The position numbers and the translations under genes are program-made. From Desulfurococcales archaeon (GTDB taxonomy: Archaea; Thermoproteota; Thermoprotei_A; Sulfolobales; Desulfurococcaceae), in the NCBI GenBank assembly GCA_027022365.1, contig JALVYU010000026.1, positions 558,001 to 622,000 of the forward strand: 64,000 nt of DNA. Direction: 5' to 3'. Position 1 is the first letter of the stretch; every line of letters starts with the position of its first letter. The notes beneath the pieces were generated by a model. The model had not been told where the DNA came from, made no database searches, and was given only the letters and a program-made list of their open reading frames with translations. Positions 41,790 through 52,660 of this stretch are shown here, in pieces.

Positions 41790-43973
41790 TTAGCCCACGA
41801 TCATACGTTTCAGTTCTCTAGCCATCTTCTCGTATCTCTCGATGTCCTCCTTGGTAAGGCTTGGCGGCACTATTTTCAATGCCTTGAGGAAGTGTTTCAT
41901 CTGTACTGGCCTCACCTTGAATTCTTCGCGTAGAGCGATTATTGCTGCTTCTCTACAGACAGCTGCTATATCAGCGCCTGTGTATCCTTCAGTCATTTTG
42001 GCAAGTTCTTCGAGATTGACGTCATCTGCCAGCGGCATCTTCCGCGTGTGCACCTTGAAGATCTCCAGCCTGGCTTTGAAGTCTGGCGGTGGTACGTAGA
42101 TGAGTCTATCGAATCTTCCTGGTCTGAGAAGTGCCGGATCGACTATGTCGGGCCTGTTGGTAGCGGCTATTACTACGACTCTTCTGAGAGGCTCTATTCC
42201 GTCTAGCTCTGTTAGTAGCTGGTTAACTATTCTGTCCGTCACACCACTGGTGTCGTGTCTGTAGCCTCTTGCTGGCGCTATACTATCTATCTCATCGAAG
42301 AATATGATCGCTGGTGCTACTTGGCGTGCTCTCCTGAATATTTGTCTTATCGCTTTCTCTGATTCTCCTACCCATTTGCTTAGGATTTCGGGCCCTCTTA
42401 CTGCTATGAAGTTGGCGCCGCTCTCGGTGGCGACAGCCTTAGCCAACAAAGTCTTACCAGTACCCGGCGGTCCGAACAATAATATGCCTTTAGGCGGCTC
42501 AATACCCATTTCTTCGAATACCTTGGGGTTCTTCATGGGCCATTCAACGGCTTCTCTTAATTGTTGCTTCACGTTCTCCAAGCCGCCGATGTCGTCCCAG
42601 TGTACCTCGGGGACTTCTACATAGATCTCTCTGATCAAGGTTGGCTGTACGTATTTGAGTGCTTCTAGGAAGTCACTCATCTTGACCTTTAGTTTTCTTA
42701 GCTTATCGGGTGGTATCGGCTGGCTGATATCGATCTTTCCTTCTTTCATGAATCTTCTTAGTGCTGCTAGTGCTGCTTCTTTGACCAATGCTGCTAAGTC
42801 CGCTCCTGTGTATCCATGGGTCATCTCGGCTATCTTATTGAGGTCAACGTCGTCGTCTAGTGGCATGTTCCTGGTATGTACGGCCAATATTTCTCTTCTA
42901 GCCCTCTTGTCGGGTGGAGGTATCTCGATTTCACGGTCGAATCTGCCCGGCCTTCTCAGCGCGGGGTCGAGGGCGTCCGGCCTGTTAGTTGCTCCTATAA
43001 CGATTACTTTGCCCCGCTCCTTTAGTCCATCCATTAGTGTTAGTAGCTGTGATACAACTCTCTTCTCTACTTCTCCCGTAACTTCTTCTCTCTTCGGCGC
43101 TATGCTATCTATCTCGTCGATGAAGATTATTGCTGGAGCGTTCTCCTCGGCTTCCTTGAATATTTCTCTTAGCCTCTGCTCCGACTCGCCATAGAACTTG
43201 CTCATTATCTCTGGTCCATTGATCACTATGAAGTACGCTCCTATCTCGTTTGCTAGTGCCTTCGCTAATAGTGTTTTACCGGTACCTGGTGGTCCGTATA
43301 GCAGTATGCCTTTAGGTGGCTCGATGCCGAGGTGTTTGAATAGCTCTGGGTGTTTGAGTGGTAGCTCTACTATCTCTCTTATTTTCTGCTTGGCCTCTTC
43401 GAGATCTCCTATGTCCTCCCATGTGACCTTGGGGATTCTCTTGGCTCTTTCAATCACTTCCTTCTGAACAGGCTCTTCCTTGATCTCTATCTCGGTGGAA
43501 TCGGTAACGTATACCCTGTAGCTTGGCTGCGTCGATACGACTACTAGCTTTATGGTTGCTCCAAATACTGGTATGATTATTTCTTCTCCACGGCTGATTG
43601 GCTTCCTTATAAGGAACTGTTTAACGTATTCGACGAAGTCCGGTCCGAACCTTATCGGCTCAGTTGGTGCTAACACGACCCTTGTGGCTGGCTCTACTCT
43701 GGTCTTTCTGACAGTTACTATGTCGCCTACACCAACACCTATTGCTGCTCTCATATAGCCATCTATCCTAATGGCTTCTTTCCCTTCGTCTTCCGGATAT
43801 GCTGGCCATACTTGTGCAATAATACTCCCCTTAGGCCCCGTGATCTCAATGAAATCGCCCGTCGATACGCCGAGCTTCTGCATAGTTCTTCTACTAATCC
43901 TAGCGATCTTTCTGCCCACATCTCTTTGTCTCGCTTCCATGACTCTTAGTCTTACTTCTTTTTCCCCGGCCAT
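41790..43973 (-). CDS. Cdc48/VAT-type AAA+ unfoldase
   Basis: 727 residues from ATG 43973, six bases after GAGGTG (GTG 43982 opens the frame). N-domain double-psi barrel ([23 protein letters not shown]), then two AAA modules, each with [23 protein letters not shown] or [10 protein letters not shown], and ATNRPD plus arginine fingers. The hexamer unfolds proteins for degradation. No HbYX tail at the C-terminus, so proteasome docking is not obvious. Confidence 0.96.
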   Translation of the reverse strand: MAGEKEVRLRVMEARQRDVGRKIARISRRTMQKLGVSTGDFIEITGPKGSIIAQVWPAYPEDEGKEAIRIDGYMRAAIGVGVGDIVTVRKTRVEPATRVVLAPTEPIRFGPDFVEYVKQFLIRKPISRGEEIIIPVFGATIKLVVVSTQPSYRVYVTDSTEIEIKEEPVQKEVIERAKRIPKVTWEDIGDLEEAKQKIREIVELPLKHPELFKHLGIEPPKGILLYGPPGTGKTLLAKALANEIGAYFIVINGPEIMSKFYGESEQRLREIFKEAEENAPAIIFIDEIDSIAPKREEVTGEVEKRVVSQLLTLMDGLKERGKVIVIGATNRPDALDPALRRPGRFDREIEIPPPDKRARREILAVHTRNMPLDDDVDLNKIAEMTHGYTGADLAALVKEAALAALRRFMKEGKIDISQPIPPDKLRKLKVKMSDFLEALKYVQPTLIREIYVEVPEVHWDDIGGLENVKQQLREAVEWPMKNPKVFEEMGIEPPKGILLFGPPGTGKTLLAKAVATESGANFIAVRGPEILSKWVGESEKAIRQIFRRARQVAPAIIFFDEIDSIAPARGYRHDTSGVTDRIVNQLLTELDGIEPLRRVVVIAATNRPDIVDPALLRPGRFDRLIYVPPPDFKARLEIFKVHTRKMPLADDVNLEELAKMTEGYTGADIAAVCREAAIIALREEFKVRPVQMKHFLKALKIVPPSLTKEDIERYEKMARELKRMIVG

Positions 43974-44193
43974 TCTGAACACCTCATACGGAAACCTCCT
44001 TCTGTATTATTTTATAGAACCATTCCTATTATTGTAATACTATACCTCTTTATATAATCTTGTCTCATAGTATGAAACATTATTATGATATTTGGAAAAC
44101 GACTAAATAACACCTATAAGAGTACAATATACATGAGAGAAGTATATAATTGATTAAAAGTATAAGGTAAAAACGAAAAATAGGGGTGATACT

Positions 44194-44949
44194 ATGGTCG
44201 AGAGAGTCAAGACAGGCATACCGGGATTCGACGAGATAGTGTATGGAGGAATACCAAAGCGTAACGTTGTATTGCTTAGTGGTGGCCCCGGAACCGGTAA
44301 GACGATATTCGGACAACAATATTTATGGAACGGATTACAGATGGGCGAACCCGGAGTCTACGTTGCATTAGAGGAACACCCAGTACAAGTAAGAATAAAT
44401 ATGCGCCAGTTCGGATGGGACATCAGATCTTATGAGCAGCAAGGATATTTCGCCATTGTAGATGCATTTACGGGAGGAATAGGAGAAGCCGCAAAAAGGG
44501 AGAAATATGTTGTAAGAGACCCCACCGACGTCGGTGAACTAATAGACGTTCTCAAGGCAGCTATACGCGATGTAGGAGCTATGAGAGTAGTGATCGATTC
44601 AGTATCAACACTATACCTGACTAAGCCAAGTGTGGCTAGAAGCGTAGTACTACTACTTAAGAGAGTATTATCAGGTCTAGGAACAACATCCATACTAATA
44701 TCGCAGGTCAGCGTCACAGAAAGAGGATTCGGAGGCCCCGGAGTAGAACACGCTGCAGACGGTATAGTAAGGCTCGATCTCAACGAGTTCAATGGAGAAC
44801 TAATGCGAAGCATCATAGTATGGAAAATGAGAGGCACTAAGCATAGCATGAAGAGACATCCATTCGAGATAACCGATAAGGGCATAATAATATACCATAA
44901 CAAGGTACTGAGAATACGTGGCGCATCAGTAGTATTCGAACAAATATAA
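44194..44949 (+). CDS. KaiC-like RecA-superfamily ATPase (single domain, second copy)
   Basis: 251 residues, ATG right after GGGGTGATACT. Walker [29 protein letters not shown], Walker [42 protein letters not shown]. Similar in design to the protein at 38413 but clearly a different subfamily (different C-terminus, [13 protein letters not shown] insert). It is divergent from cdc48. Confidence 0.9.
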   Translation: MVERVKTGIPGFDEIVYGGIPKRNVVLLSGGPGTGKTIFGQQYLWNGLQMGEPGVYVALEEHPVQVRINMRQFGWDIRSYEQQGYFAIVDAFTGGIGEAAKREKYVVRDPTDVGELIDVLKAAIRDVGAMRVVIDSVSTLYLTKPSVARSVVLLLKRVLSGLGTTSILISQVSVTERGFGGPGVEHAADGIVRLDLNEFNGELMRSIIVWKMRGTKHSMKRHPFEITDKGIIIYHNKVLRIRGASVVFEQI

Positions 44950-45052
44950 TGATATATTGTCCGCTGCTCAGAATCCATGAGCCCATAATTATAAGAAGCT
45001 ATCTTTTTATATCGTTCGTCTACGCCTAGATATTTTATAGGTTGACCATAAA

Positions 45053-48000
45053 ATGATGAATCCAATGAGAGTTCACGGCTACTATAGATACTCCTGTCCT
45101 AATTGTAAAGGCGTAAATAATGATATGAGATTAATATATAAGGCTCCCTGCCAGAAATGTCTTCCTTCACAAATATTTGTCAAGATAAAGAAAGAGGTAG
45201 TCGATAAGGATTATCCATATATTATTAAAACATATTATGAAAACGTTTCCGAGCCTAAAGGCATAAAGAAATTATATGTATTCAATGAAAAAGTACAGGA
45301 ATTTGAAGAATTCTTTAAGAAGGCAACAGGAGGCTACAGATTCTGGAGCGCACAACGAACATGGGCCAAGAGAGTATTAAAGGGTAAATCCTTCAGCATT
45401 ATTGCCCCGACGGGCATGGGCAAAACAATGTTTGCGCTCACAACAGCGCTTTACCTGGCAAAGAAAAATATCCGCTCCCATAGAGCCAACCGCTTGGACA
45501 GGCCAAAATGCTACCTGGTATTTCCTACAACACCACTACTTCTCCAAGCAGAGAAGCGTTTAAAGACACTGGCCAACAATGCTGGCATTAAATTATGTAG
45601 TGACGAAGAAGATGATCCGAAGTGTCTGAAGATAATAACATTCCATGGTAAGATCTCAAAGAAGAAGAAAGAAGAATACATGGAAGCTATTAGGAAAGGT
45701 GATTTCGATATTCTCCTTTCAACCAATATGTTCATGCACAAGAACTACCAGGAACTAATGAATAAACAGTACTCATTTATAGCACTGGACGATGTCGATG
45801 CAATACTAAGAAGTGGTAAAGCTATAAAAATACTGTTCTACATCCTCGGAGTCTCCGACGAAGAGATCCAGAAAGCCCTCGAATACATTCGTTTAAGGCA
45901 ACGGCTCGCCTTTCCATTAAAAGAAGATGAAAGAAAAGAACTAGAAAGACGCCTAAAAGAGCTAGAACGAGTTGTTGAGAAGACACGAAAGAAGATCAAG
46001 GCGATAATCCTCGTATCTAGCGCTACAGGGAAGCCTAGAGGGATCTATCCAAAGCTCTTCAAGGTACTCCTCGGATTCGAAGCAGGTAGCAAGCCAGAAG
46101 CGATAAGAAACATAGTGGACACCTACAAGGAAATCACTGGCTCGGCAGATGAAGAAGTAGCTAGTATTGTGCGAAGACTTGGTGATGGAGGACTGGTCTA
46201 CGTACCTATTGAACGTGGTATCGAGTATGCCGAACACCTGGCAGAGATATTAAGGCGGAACGGGTTCAAGGCTGAGGCGTTCCACGCCAAAAAAGCTGTC
46301 AAACTGCTCGATCAATTTGCTAATGGTGAAATAGACGTACTTGTCGGTGTAGCCACTTATTATGGAGTAATGGTTCGCGGAATAGATCTACCTTGGAGAG
46401 TTAAGTACGCAGTATTCGTCGGGGTTCCACGCCACAAATTTAGTACAAGGCTCGAGAACCCGCGGCCCGTCGATATAATCAGGGTACTTTCAATACTCCG
46501 AGAAGTCCTTGAAGGCGAGGAAAAACAAAAAGTAGAGATAATGATCGGTAGGATATCCAATAGGCTCAGAAGACTGAGCCAGGCAGCATTACGTATGCTC
46601 TCCGAGGAATTCCAGAAATATCTGAGCGGGGAAACCGTTGAGGAAACCCCGCTTTTAAGAATGCTGATAGATGCATTAACTTATGCTAGGAAATTATTAT
46701 CCGATCCAGAAATTCAGCGCAAGCTAATGCAATTACCCGACATAGCCCTAGTAACAGAAGATGACAAGACCTACATACTCATCCCCGACACAGCGACATA
46801 CATACAGGCAAGCGGGCGTACTTCGAGGCTCTACCCAGGAGGCATTACGAAAGGTCTTTCAATCATACTGGTTGACGACAGGAGGCTTCTCAACGGACTA
46901 GTTAAGAGGATGAGATGGTTATTCGAGGATTTCACTATTAAGGAGCTCAATGAGATCGACCTTGACAAGTTGATGAAGGAGATCAATGAAGAACGTAAGA
47001 AGGTCAAGAAGATCCTAGAGGGAGCGATAAAGGAATACAGAGCACTAGAGATATCAAAATCGGCCCTCCTAATAGTTGAGTCTCCTAATAAAGCCAGAAC
47101 AATAGCTAATTTCTTCGGTAAACCGTCGACTAGAGTTCTAGATAATGGAATGATAGTATATGACGTAACAACTGGTGACTACGTCCTAACAATAGTTGCA
47201 AGCATAGGACACGTATATGATCTTGTGGTAGATGAGGGATTCAAGAATTATGGTGTCCTGAAAATAAACGACTACTTTGTTCCTATATACACAGATATCA
47301 AGAGATGCAATAAGTGCGGCTACCAGTTTACTAACGAAGAAAATAAGTGTCCTCGCTGTGGCTCAAGAGACATCTCTAGGAAGATAGATATCGTAGATAC
47401 CTTGAGGGAACTAGCGAATGAGGTAGACATAGTATTCATAGGGACAGACCCAGACACTGAGGGAGAAAAAATAGGATGGGATCTAAAAGTATTGCTTGAA
47501 CCATACACGAACACCATAAAGAGGATAGAGTTCCATGAGATAACGCGTAAAGCTATACTTAACGCGATAAGGAATCCACGTGATTTTGACCTAAGACTAA
47601 TAGAGGCACAGATTGTCAGGAGAATAGAGGATCGTTGGCTCGGCTTCGCATTATCCGAAAAGCTATGGTATGATTTCTGGCCATTCTATTGTAACCGCTT
47701 CATAATTCCTAAACTGCTCGACGCCATACGGAGAGGCAAGAGAGTACAACTTGTCAATTGTTGTGAGACCATTAACAGGAACCTGAGTGCAGGTAGGGTA
47801 CAGACACCAGTCCTTGGATACATTATTGAACGATACGAACAGAGCAGAAACCCGAGGAAATACGGGTTACTTAAATACATAGGCTATATCGAAGAACTAT
47901 CGCTGATGTTCGAACTGGTACAAGAAGAAATAGAAAAACTCGGCCTAGAAACACCTAAAGATCTTATTGGTAGAAAAGTTGTCGTAAAAGACATGGGCGA

Positions 48001-48964
48001 AGAAGTAGTAGACGTTAACCCATTACCGCCATTCACTACTGATACGCTCCTCGAGGAAGCAAGCCGTGTACTAGGTCTTCCAGCGACTAGGACGATGGAG
48101 ATTGCACAGGATCTGTTCGAACTGGGTCTGATAACCTATCATAGAACAGACAGCATACGTGTAAGCGATGCAGGTATCAATGTTGCTCGCCAGTATCTGG
48201 AGGAAAAATACGGTGACAAATATAAGGAGTACTTCAAGCCCAGAACGTGGGGTGCTGGCGGAGCCCATGAGGCAATAAGGCCGACAAGACCTATCGATCC
48301 CGATAGGCTTGTACAACTAATAAAAGAAGGGGCAATTATACTTGCTAAACCCCTTACACGCCAGCACATTGCTGTTTACAGGCTAATCTTTGAAAGATTC
48401 ATAGCAAGCCAAATGATCCCGGCCAAACTAAAACTACAACGGATCGAGCTGATACTAGACGGGATATCAAAGACCCTGGAACGCTATGTAGAAATCGTCG
48501 AGAAAGGATTCCTAGAAATTTACAATATATTGAGGATAGAGAGTCGGGTCAGGCCCGGAGAATACATTGTAAGTGATGCCAGAGAATTAAAGCCGCCGCT
48601 GGCAAGATATCACGACGTCATAAAATGGATGAAAGAAAAAGGAATCGGGAGGCCAAGCACATACGCCAAAATAATACAGACTCTCATTGATAGAAAATAC
48701 GTTAAGATTACCAGCAAGGTCAAGGCATTAATACCGACTGAGAGAGGAGTAATGGTCTATGAATTCTTGACAAAATATTTTGGCGATGTAGTAAGCGTTG
48801 ATACCACGAGAAGCCTCGAGGAGAAGATGAAGCAGATTGAGGAGGGAAAAGTTGACTATCAAGAAGTTCTCGCGCAACTATACGATGAAGTACTAAACAA
48901 AGTAATAAATAGAGATAGCGGCGAACTGCGCAGAGAGGTGTGTCCGTCATCAGGATCGAAGTAG
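45053..48964 (+). CDS. rgy: Reverse gyrase
   Basis: 1303 residues. N-terminal zinc finger CPNCKGVNNDMRL...CQKC, helicase domain with Walker A APTGMGKT, DDVDA box and LVSSATGKPRG. The topoisomerase I domain starts at LLIVESPNKARTIANFFG, with a second zinc finger CNKCGYQF...CPRCGS, the acidic GTDPDTEGEKIG and the active tyrosine in LITYHRTDSIRVS. It introduces positive supercoils and is the hallmark of hyperthermophiles. Full length. The next gene overlaps its end by 25 bases. Confidence 0.98.
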   Translation: MMNPMRVHGYYRYSCPNCKGVNNDMRLIYKAPCQKCLPSQIFVKIKKEVVDKDYPYIIKTYYENVSEPKGIKKLYVFNEKVQEFEEFFKKATGGYRFWSAQRTWAKRVLKGKSFSIIAPTGMGKTMFALTTALYLAKKNIRSHRANRLDRPKCYLVFPTTPLLLQAEKRLKTLANNAGIKLCSDEEDDPKCLKIITFHGKISKKKKEEYMEAIRKGDFDILLSTNMFMHKNYQELMNKQYSFIALDDVDAILRSGKAIKILFYILGVSDEEIQKALEYIRLRQRLAFPLKEDERKELERRLKELERVVEKTRKKIKAIILVSSATGKPRGIYPKLFKVLLGFEAGSKPEAIRNIVDTYKEITGSADEEVASIVRRLGDGGLVYVPIERGIEYAEHLAEILRRNGFKAEAFHAKKAVKLLDQFANGEIDVLVGVATYYGVMVRGIDLPWRVKYAVFVGVPRHKFSTRLENPRPVDIIRVLSILREVLEGEEKQKVEIMIGRISNRLRRLSQAALRMLSEEFQKYLSGETVEETPLLRMLIDALTYARKLLSDPEIQRKLMQLPDIALVTEDDKTYILIPDTATYIQASGRTSRLYPGGITKGLSIILVDDRRLLNGLVKRMRWLFEDFTIKELNEIDLDKLMKEINEERKKVKKILEGAIKEYRALEISKSALLIVESPNKARTIANFFGKPSTRVLDNGMIVYDVTTGDYVLTIVASIGHVYDLVVDEGFKNYGVLKINDYFVPIYTDIKRCNKCGYQFTNEENKCPRCGSRDISRKIDIVDTLRELANEVDIVFIGTDPDTEGEKIGWDLKVLLEPYTNTIKRIEFHEITRKAILNAIRNPRDFDLRLIEAQIVRRIEDRWLGFALSEKLWYDFWPFYCNRFIIPKLLDAIRRGKRVQLVNCCETINRNLSAGRVQTPVLGYIIERYEQSRNPRKYGLLKYIGYIEELSLMFELVQEEIEKLGLETPKDLIGRKVVVKDMGEEVVDVNPLPPFTTDTLLEEASRVLGLPATRTMEIAQDLFELGLITYHRTDSIRVSDAGINVARQYLEEKYGDKYKEYFKPRTWGAGGAHEAIRPTRPIDPDRLVQLIKEGAIILAKPLTRQHIAVYRLIFERFIASQMIPAKLKLQRIELILDGISKTLERYVEIVEKGFLEIYNILRIESRVRPGEYIVSDARELKPPLARYHDVIKWMKEKGIGRPSTYAKIIQTLIDRKYVKITSKVKALIPTERGVMVYEFLTKYFGDVVSVDTTRSLEEKMKQIEEGKVDYQEVLAQLYDEVLNKVINRDSGELRREVCPSSGSK

Positions 48965-49806
48965 TGGGCGAGGTAGAAGACTACGGTAAAAATGCTGTTG
49001 CTGTTGTTCATCTAAATATTTTTGAATACGCTAAGAAACACAATCTAGATCACGCCAAGAACATACTGTTGTTCGCACATGAGCAAGATGTCAGGACAAT
49101 CATACTACCTTATATGCAGCCCTATGGCCCTGTAATTGATGAGGCGCCTATAAGCAATAGACGTATGATAAGAAAATACGCATTGTCCGTAAACGATCCT
49201 TACATATTAACTCTTAACATGATCGCCCGTAACTATGGGCTAAACATTGTCGTGGCCGGAATAATAGAAAGAGCTGGCTCAAAAATATATGTATCATCAA
49301 TAATGATCTCACCATATACTCAATTATCAATGATCAGACACCGTAAAATCATAATCAAAGACCATGAAAGAAAGCTAGGGATAAGCCCTGGCAAATCAAT
49401 AGCTCCACTAAAAGTCAGAGACACTATAATCGCCAGTATTCTTGACGATGAATTCTACGTGCCAGAAATGATTAGACTTCTGCTTCTAGAAAACTCCTCA
49501 TTCCTACTCTACGGATATAGTCAGAGTAGCCCTCCAAAAAACGTGACTAACCTCGTCCGGACTTACTCGTATGTTTTCTCAGTACCAATAATTGTTCCTG
49601 GATCAATAATTTATTATAGAAACAAAGTGTTGCATGTCACTCCAACAATAGTAACGGATTCGGAGGGAAACATAATATACAAGTATGTCGGTGAGGAACA
49701 GAAGATCATAATAATACCTGAACACCTATTTGTTGCCTCTGTATCGTCGAATGTGGAAACGGACACGTTAAAATTAATTGCTAGGAAGTATAGAACCATT
49801 CTTTGA
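48940..49806 (+). CDS. Nitrilase-fold protein, apparently lacking the catalytic cysteine
   Basis: 288 residues, GTG start overlapping the rgy end. The layout is that of the carbon-nitrogen hydrolase fold: a strand with LLFAHEQDVRTIILP (Glu region), HRKIIIKDHERKLGISPG (Lys region), and IIASILDDEFYVPEMIRLLLLENSSFLLYG, which aligns by eye with the cysteine motif (ICYDxxFPE) but has no Cys there. So it may be a non-catalytic or re-purposed member. No closer identification; the co-location with rgy is not explained. Confidence 0.65.
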   Translation: MSVIRIEVVGEVEDYGKNAVAVVHLNIFEYAKKHNLDHAKNILLFAHEQDVRTIILPYMQPYGPVIDEAPISNRRMIRKYALSVNDPYILTLNMIARNYGLNIVVAGIIERAGSKIYVSSIMISPYTQLSMIRHRKIIIKDHERKLGISPGKSIAPLKVRDTIIASILDDEFYVPEMIRLLLLENSSFLLYGYSQSSPPKNVTNLVRTYSYVFSVPIIVPGSIIYYRNKVLHVTPTIVTDSEGNIIYKYVGEEQKIIIIPEHLFVASVSSNVETDTLKLIARKYRTIL

Positions 49807-49832
49807 CGAGTCGGGCCATGGAGGAGATGTAA

Positions 49833-50195
49833 ATGGTTTTAGAACAGAAAGTTGTACCATTAAAGACTAAGACGCTTAACGATCTCATACGGTTAGCTGT
49901 TGCAACAGCAGGTCCTCAAGGAATGACGTATATATTGAAGTTTCATGATGAGAAAGGACGATTAGTTCTAGGCGTTCTAGGAGTCTTCAGAGATTATTAC
50001 AAATACTATGGTGTACCTATGTTTTACTACTATGTGGTCGACGATAGCATTAGGGAGAATGTTGAGGACTCAAACTATATAATTGTGTCTACTGGTGAAG
50101 AAAGAATAGAATTCTCGAAGCATCCCAAGCCGGGCCTCTCTATTCCATTAATACATTTGGCGTCTAAGCCTGCCTTCATACCGGAGCTGGATTGA
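49833..50195 (+). CDS. Conserved-looking small protein of unknown function
   Basis: 120 residues, with GGAGATGTAA before the ATG. Alpha-beta pattern (GMTYILKFHDEKGRLVLGVLGVFRDYYKYYGVPMFYYYVVDD). It follows the nitrilase-like gene by 26 bases and is convergent with the methyltransferase. No family or membrane segment recognised. Confidence 0.6.
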   Translation: MVLEQKVVPLKTKTLNDLIRLAVATAGPQGMTYILKFHDEKGRLVLGVLGVFRDYYKYYGVPMFYYYVVDDSIRENVEDSNYIIVSTGEERIEFSKHPKPGLSIPLIHLASKPAFIPELD

Positions 50196-50199
50196 GGTC

Positions 50200-50925
50200 T
50201 TAGTGTTTCTTCCCCCTAATGATCCTAACTGGTATTCCGGGCGGGGTTATCGTCTCTAATTTCTTGAACCCTATCTTTTCCATAGTCCTATAAATACGTC
50301 TAATATATTCCGGGTTTTTCCCCGCGAATACTGAAATTGTTCCTCCATAGTCCAATAACTTATATAATGTATTGAGGAATCCGTAGGAGTATAGCCTCGT
50401 ATTTTTCTTCGGGTTAGGACCGCCATCATGGACTATGTGATCGTAACTCTCCTTGTTTCTAAGCAGGATTTTTGCCACTATAATGGCATCGTTTAAGAAA
50501 ATAAATGTGTTTTTGTCTTCCAGAGATTCTGCAAAGTAATGGTAGGGATTTCTGTATAGTGCTATCCCGAGTATTATAGGATCTACCTCAATGCTATGTA
50601 TGGCTGCGTTTTTGTTCACATATCTTATACAATAATGTGTTCTCCCAAGCCCTGTTCCTATTTCAAGAATTTGTTCTGCAGAGAGGGAAGCCTCGGCCCA
50701 TGCTATGTAGCACCCTAGCGTGATTACACGATAATCATTCTTCCCGGGTTTTCCCAGGTATCCTAGTCCTCCGGTTATTTTGTTGATGTAGTCATCTATG
50801 TCTTGCTGACTGATATTGAGAACTTTCTTCCTATAAGCGGCTTGTGCGGTTCTCCTAGCAATATAATCAGCTCTTTTGTAGTTTCGGAGTAAGAGATGGG
50901 TTAGTGTACAAAAAGGTGGTTGCAT
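50200..50925 (-). CDS. Predicted archaeal methyltransferase (COG2521-like)
   Basis: 241 residues, class I SAM fold: LEIGTGLGRTHYCIRYV (SAM site), HSIEVDPIIL, and YDHIVHDGGPNPKKNTRLYSYGFLNTLYKLLDYGGTISVFAG. The HDGGP and following region resemble the archaeal COG2521 family, related in fold to spermidine synthases. Substrate unknown. Its ATG overlaps the aIF5A stop (TAATG), so it is translated from the aif5a message. Confidence 0.75.
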   Translation of the reverse strand: MQPPFCTLTHLLLRNYKRADYIARRTAQAAYRKKVLNISQQDIDDYINKITGGLGYLGKPGKNDYRVITLGCYIAWAEASLSAEQILEIGTGLGRTHYCIRYVNKNAAIHSIEVDPIILGIALYRNPYHYFAESLEDKNTFIFLNDAIIVAKILLRNKESYDHIVHDGGPNPKKNTRLYSYGFLNTLYKLLDYGGTISVFAGKNPEYIRRIYRTMEKIGFKKLETITPPGIPVRIIRGKKH

Positions 50926-51320
50926 TACCTTGTCCTTATGATCATTCTTTTACCCATGACGATCCAGTACTCTACTTCGACTCCTGGCTGGAGTTTTTCT
51001 CTTAGCTTCTCGTCCTCTGGCTTCTCTACCTCGAACGTATCGAAGGTCTCCATATCCATTATCTGTACCATATCGCCCATGTCGGCGATCACTTGGCCAA
51101 CACGCTTCTCTATAATGGGGACCTCTACTCGCTGGTCAACAGGTGCGACTAAGGTTCTCTTATTGCCCGTGAAAAGCCCGATGGCAACAACATGTGCTTT
51201 TGCACTGCCATGTTTCCCTGTCTTGGCCTTGCTCATTTCAACTATTCTGCATGGTTCACCGTCTATGACTATGAAGTTTCCTGGTTTCAGTTCACCGAGG
51301 GTTGCGTATGTTTTGCTCAT
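50925..51320 (-). CDS. eif5a: Translation factor aIF5A
   Basis: 131 residues: [21 protein letters not shown], the hypusination loop [18 protein letters not shown], and an OB-fold C-terminal domain. Hypusine-modified aIF5A rescues stalled peptide bonds. GGGTGAATATGT precedes the ATG. Deoxyhypusine synthase is not in the window, though a possible polyamine enzyme lies at 30286. Confidence 0.97.
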   Translation of the reverse strand: MSKTYATLGELKPGNFIVIDGEPCRIVEMSKAKTGKHGSAKAHVVAIGLFTGNKRTLVAPVDQRVEVPIIEKRVGQVIADMGDMVQIMDMETFDTFEVEKPEDEKLREKLQPGVEVEYWIVMGKRMIIRTR

Positions 51321-51360
51321 ACATATTCACCCGCTCAGCATGGATGTTTTATTCGTAGAA

Positions 51361-52656
51361 TCATTTAGGGGGGTTCGCCATATTTATAGGTCTCTTTCTC
51401 CACTTTCCGGACAATATGTATCCTATATCCGTATCTAAGTTATCAGCTATTTCTTTGAATACTTTTTCATTCATAGTATACGATATATGTAGTTCGTGCA
51501 TATTCATTGCAGGACAAATAATACAACCTATTCTCGTGAAGCCCCTGTCATAAAGCGGGTTTATTTCTAGCCCAAAGTGTAGTGCTACTAGTTGTGCTTC
51601 GAGCCTTGTCCAGGATATGATCGGTAGAGCCCGCCTAATGCCTGGCATGTAGCGGCTCGTGGTTATTCGTGGTAAGCGTCCTCGAGAAGAGCTTTCATAC
51701 ATCCTGATACCCTCAAATACAAGCCTGATATTGTTCTTTTTGTAGAACTCATAGAGGGGTCTTATCTTTAAGAGACCAGTGCACCATCTATTATCTCTTG
51801 AGGGTAGTTCTCTTTCCTCATTTATGAGTTCCAAGAACTTTTTACCGCTTTCGACTACTTCGAGATGAACGCCTAATTTCTCAGTAATTCTCTCTACGAA
51901 TAACTTGGTTTCCGGGAACTCTAGCCCAGTATCGGAGTACACAGCGATGATCTTATCAGTGCCTAGGGCTTTCGCCACTAGATAAAGCGTTATAGTGGAA
52001 TCGATGCCGCCTGAGAATGCAATGGCGTATGGAGGATTATATTTGGATGCGGTCTTTTTTATAAACCCTATTGCTTCATTTATGATAGTATCTATATGAT
52101 GCTTATTTGCATTGACAATCTTATCGGGTCGAACAGAAGGTAGTTCTTTAAAAACATGTGGCGCTAGATCTTTAACCTTACACTTGCCCCCTTTCCTCTT
52201 ACATATGCCAACGTATTTGCCAGTAATAAATATCAGATATTTTGTGCGGGAGTAACAGCTATTAGTTATTTGTATATATTTGCCCTTGAGCCTCCTCTTG
52301 ATTGACGGGATCCTACAGACTTGGCTCATGTGGTGGGCTAGAATGGATGCTAATGCTCCAGTCGGATAAAATACCCAACCCTCTCTAGTAGAGTATAGTA
52401 GGACACCATACTTTGCTCCATCACACCATACCTCAGCAGCGTATTCACCATACTCGGAGGGCAGACGTCGAAATATCATGCTCTTACTACTAGTATCTAA
52501 CGATATATCGAGATCCCTTTTGATCAGCCTGGAGATTATTTTCTTCTCGTATTCTGAGCCGAACCAAATATCATGTTTGCCTATTTTGATTAAGGGTTTG
52601 CCCCTATTGATCAGTGGTATATTTTCCTCAATATTCCATTCAATGAACTTTATCAT
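51361..52656 (-). CDS. PAPS-reductase-family ATP-pyrophosphatase with N-terminal PUA-like region
   Basis: 431 residues. The start ATG 52656 is preceded by GGATGAAAGA, and this avoids overlap with the upstream gene; an ATG at 52725 opens the frame further. A PUA-like region (KYIQITNSCYSRTKYLIFITGKYVGICKRKGGKCKVKDLAP) is followed by the PP-loop AIAFSGGIDSTITLYLVAKALG, a VYSDTGLEFPETKLFV segment, WCTGLLKIRPLYEF and GCIICPAMNM. The fold is that of PAPS reductases; the PUA-like part and cysteines point more to an RNA thiolation or sulfur-transfer role than to sulfate reduction. Uncertain. Confidence 0.72.
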   Translation of the reverse strand: MIKFIEWNIEENIPLINRGKPLIKIGKHDIWFGSEYEKKIISRLIKRDLDISLDTSSKSMIFRRLPSEYGEYAAEVWCDGAKYGVLLYSTREGWVFYPTGALASILAHHMSQVCRIPSIKRRLKGKYIQITNSCYSRTKYLIFITGKYVGICKRKGGKCKVKDLAPHVFKELPSVRPDKIVNANKHHIDTIINEAIGFIKKTASKYNPPYAIAFSGGIDSTITLYLVAKALGTDKIIAVYSDTGLEFPETKLFVERITEKLGVHLEVVESGKKFLELINEERELPSRDNRWCTGLLKIRPLYEFYKKNNIRLVFEGIRMYESSSRGRLPRITTSRYMPGIRRALPIISWTRLEAQLVALHFGLEINPLYDRGFTRIGCIICPAMNMHELHISYTMNEKVFKEIADNLDTDIGYILSGKWRKRPINMANPPK

Positions 52657-52660
52657 TCTT

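Noticed and set aside
41842-43758. Several plus-strand open frames of 68-179 codons
   Set aside because: All are shadows of cdc48; their serine/leucine-rich translations reflect the opposite-strand codons.
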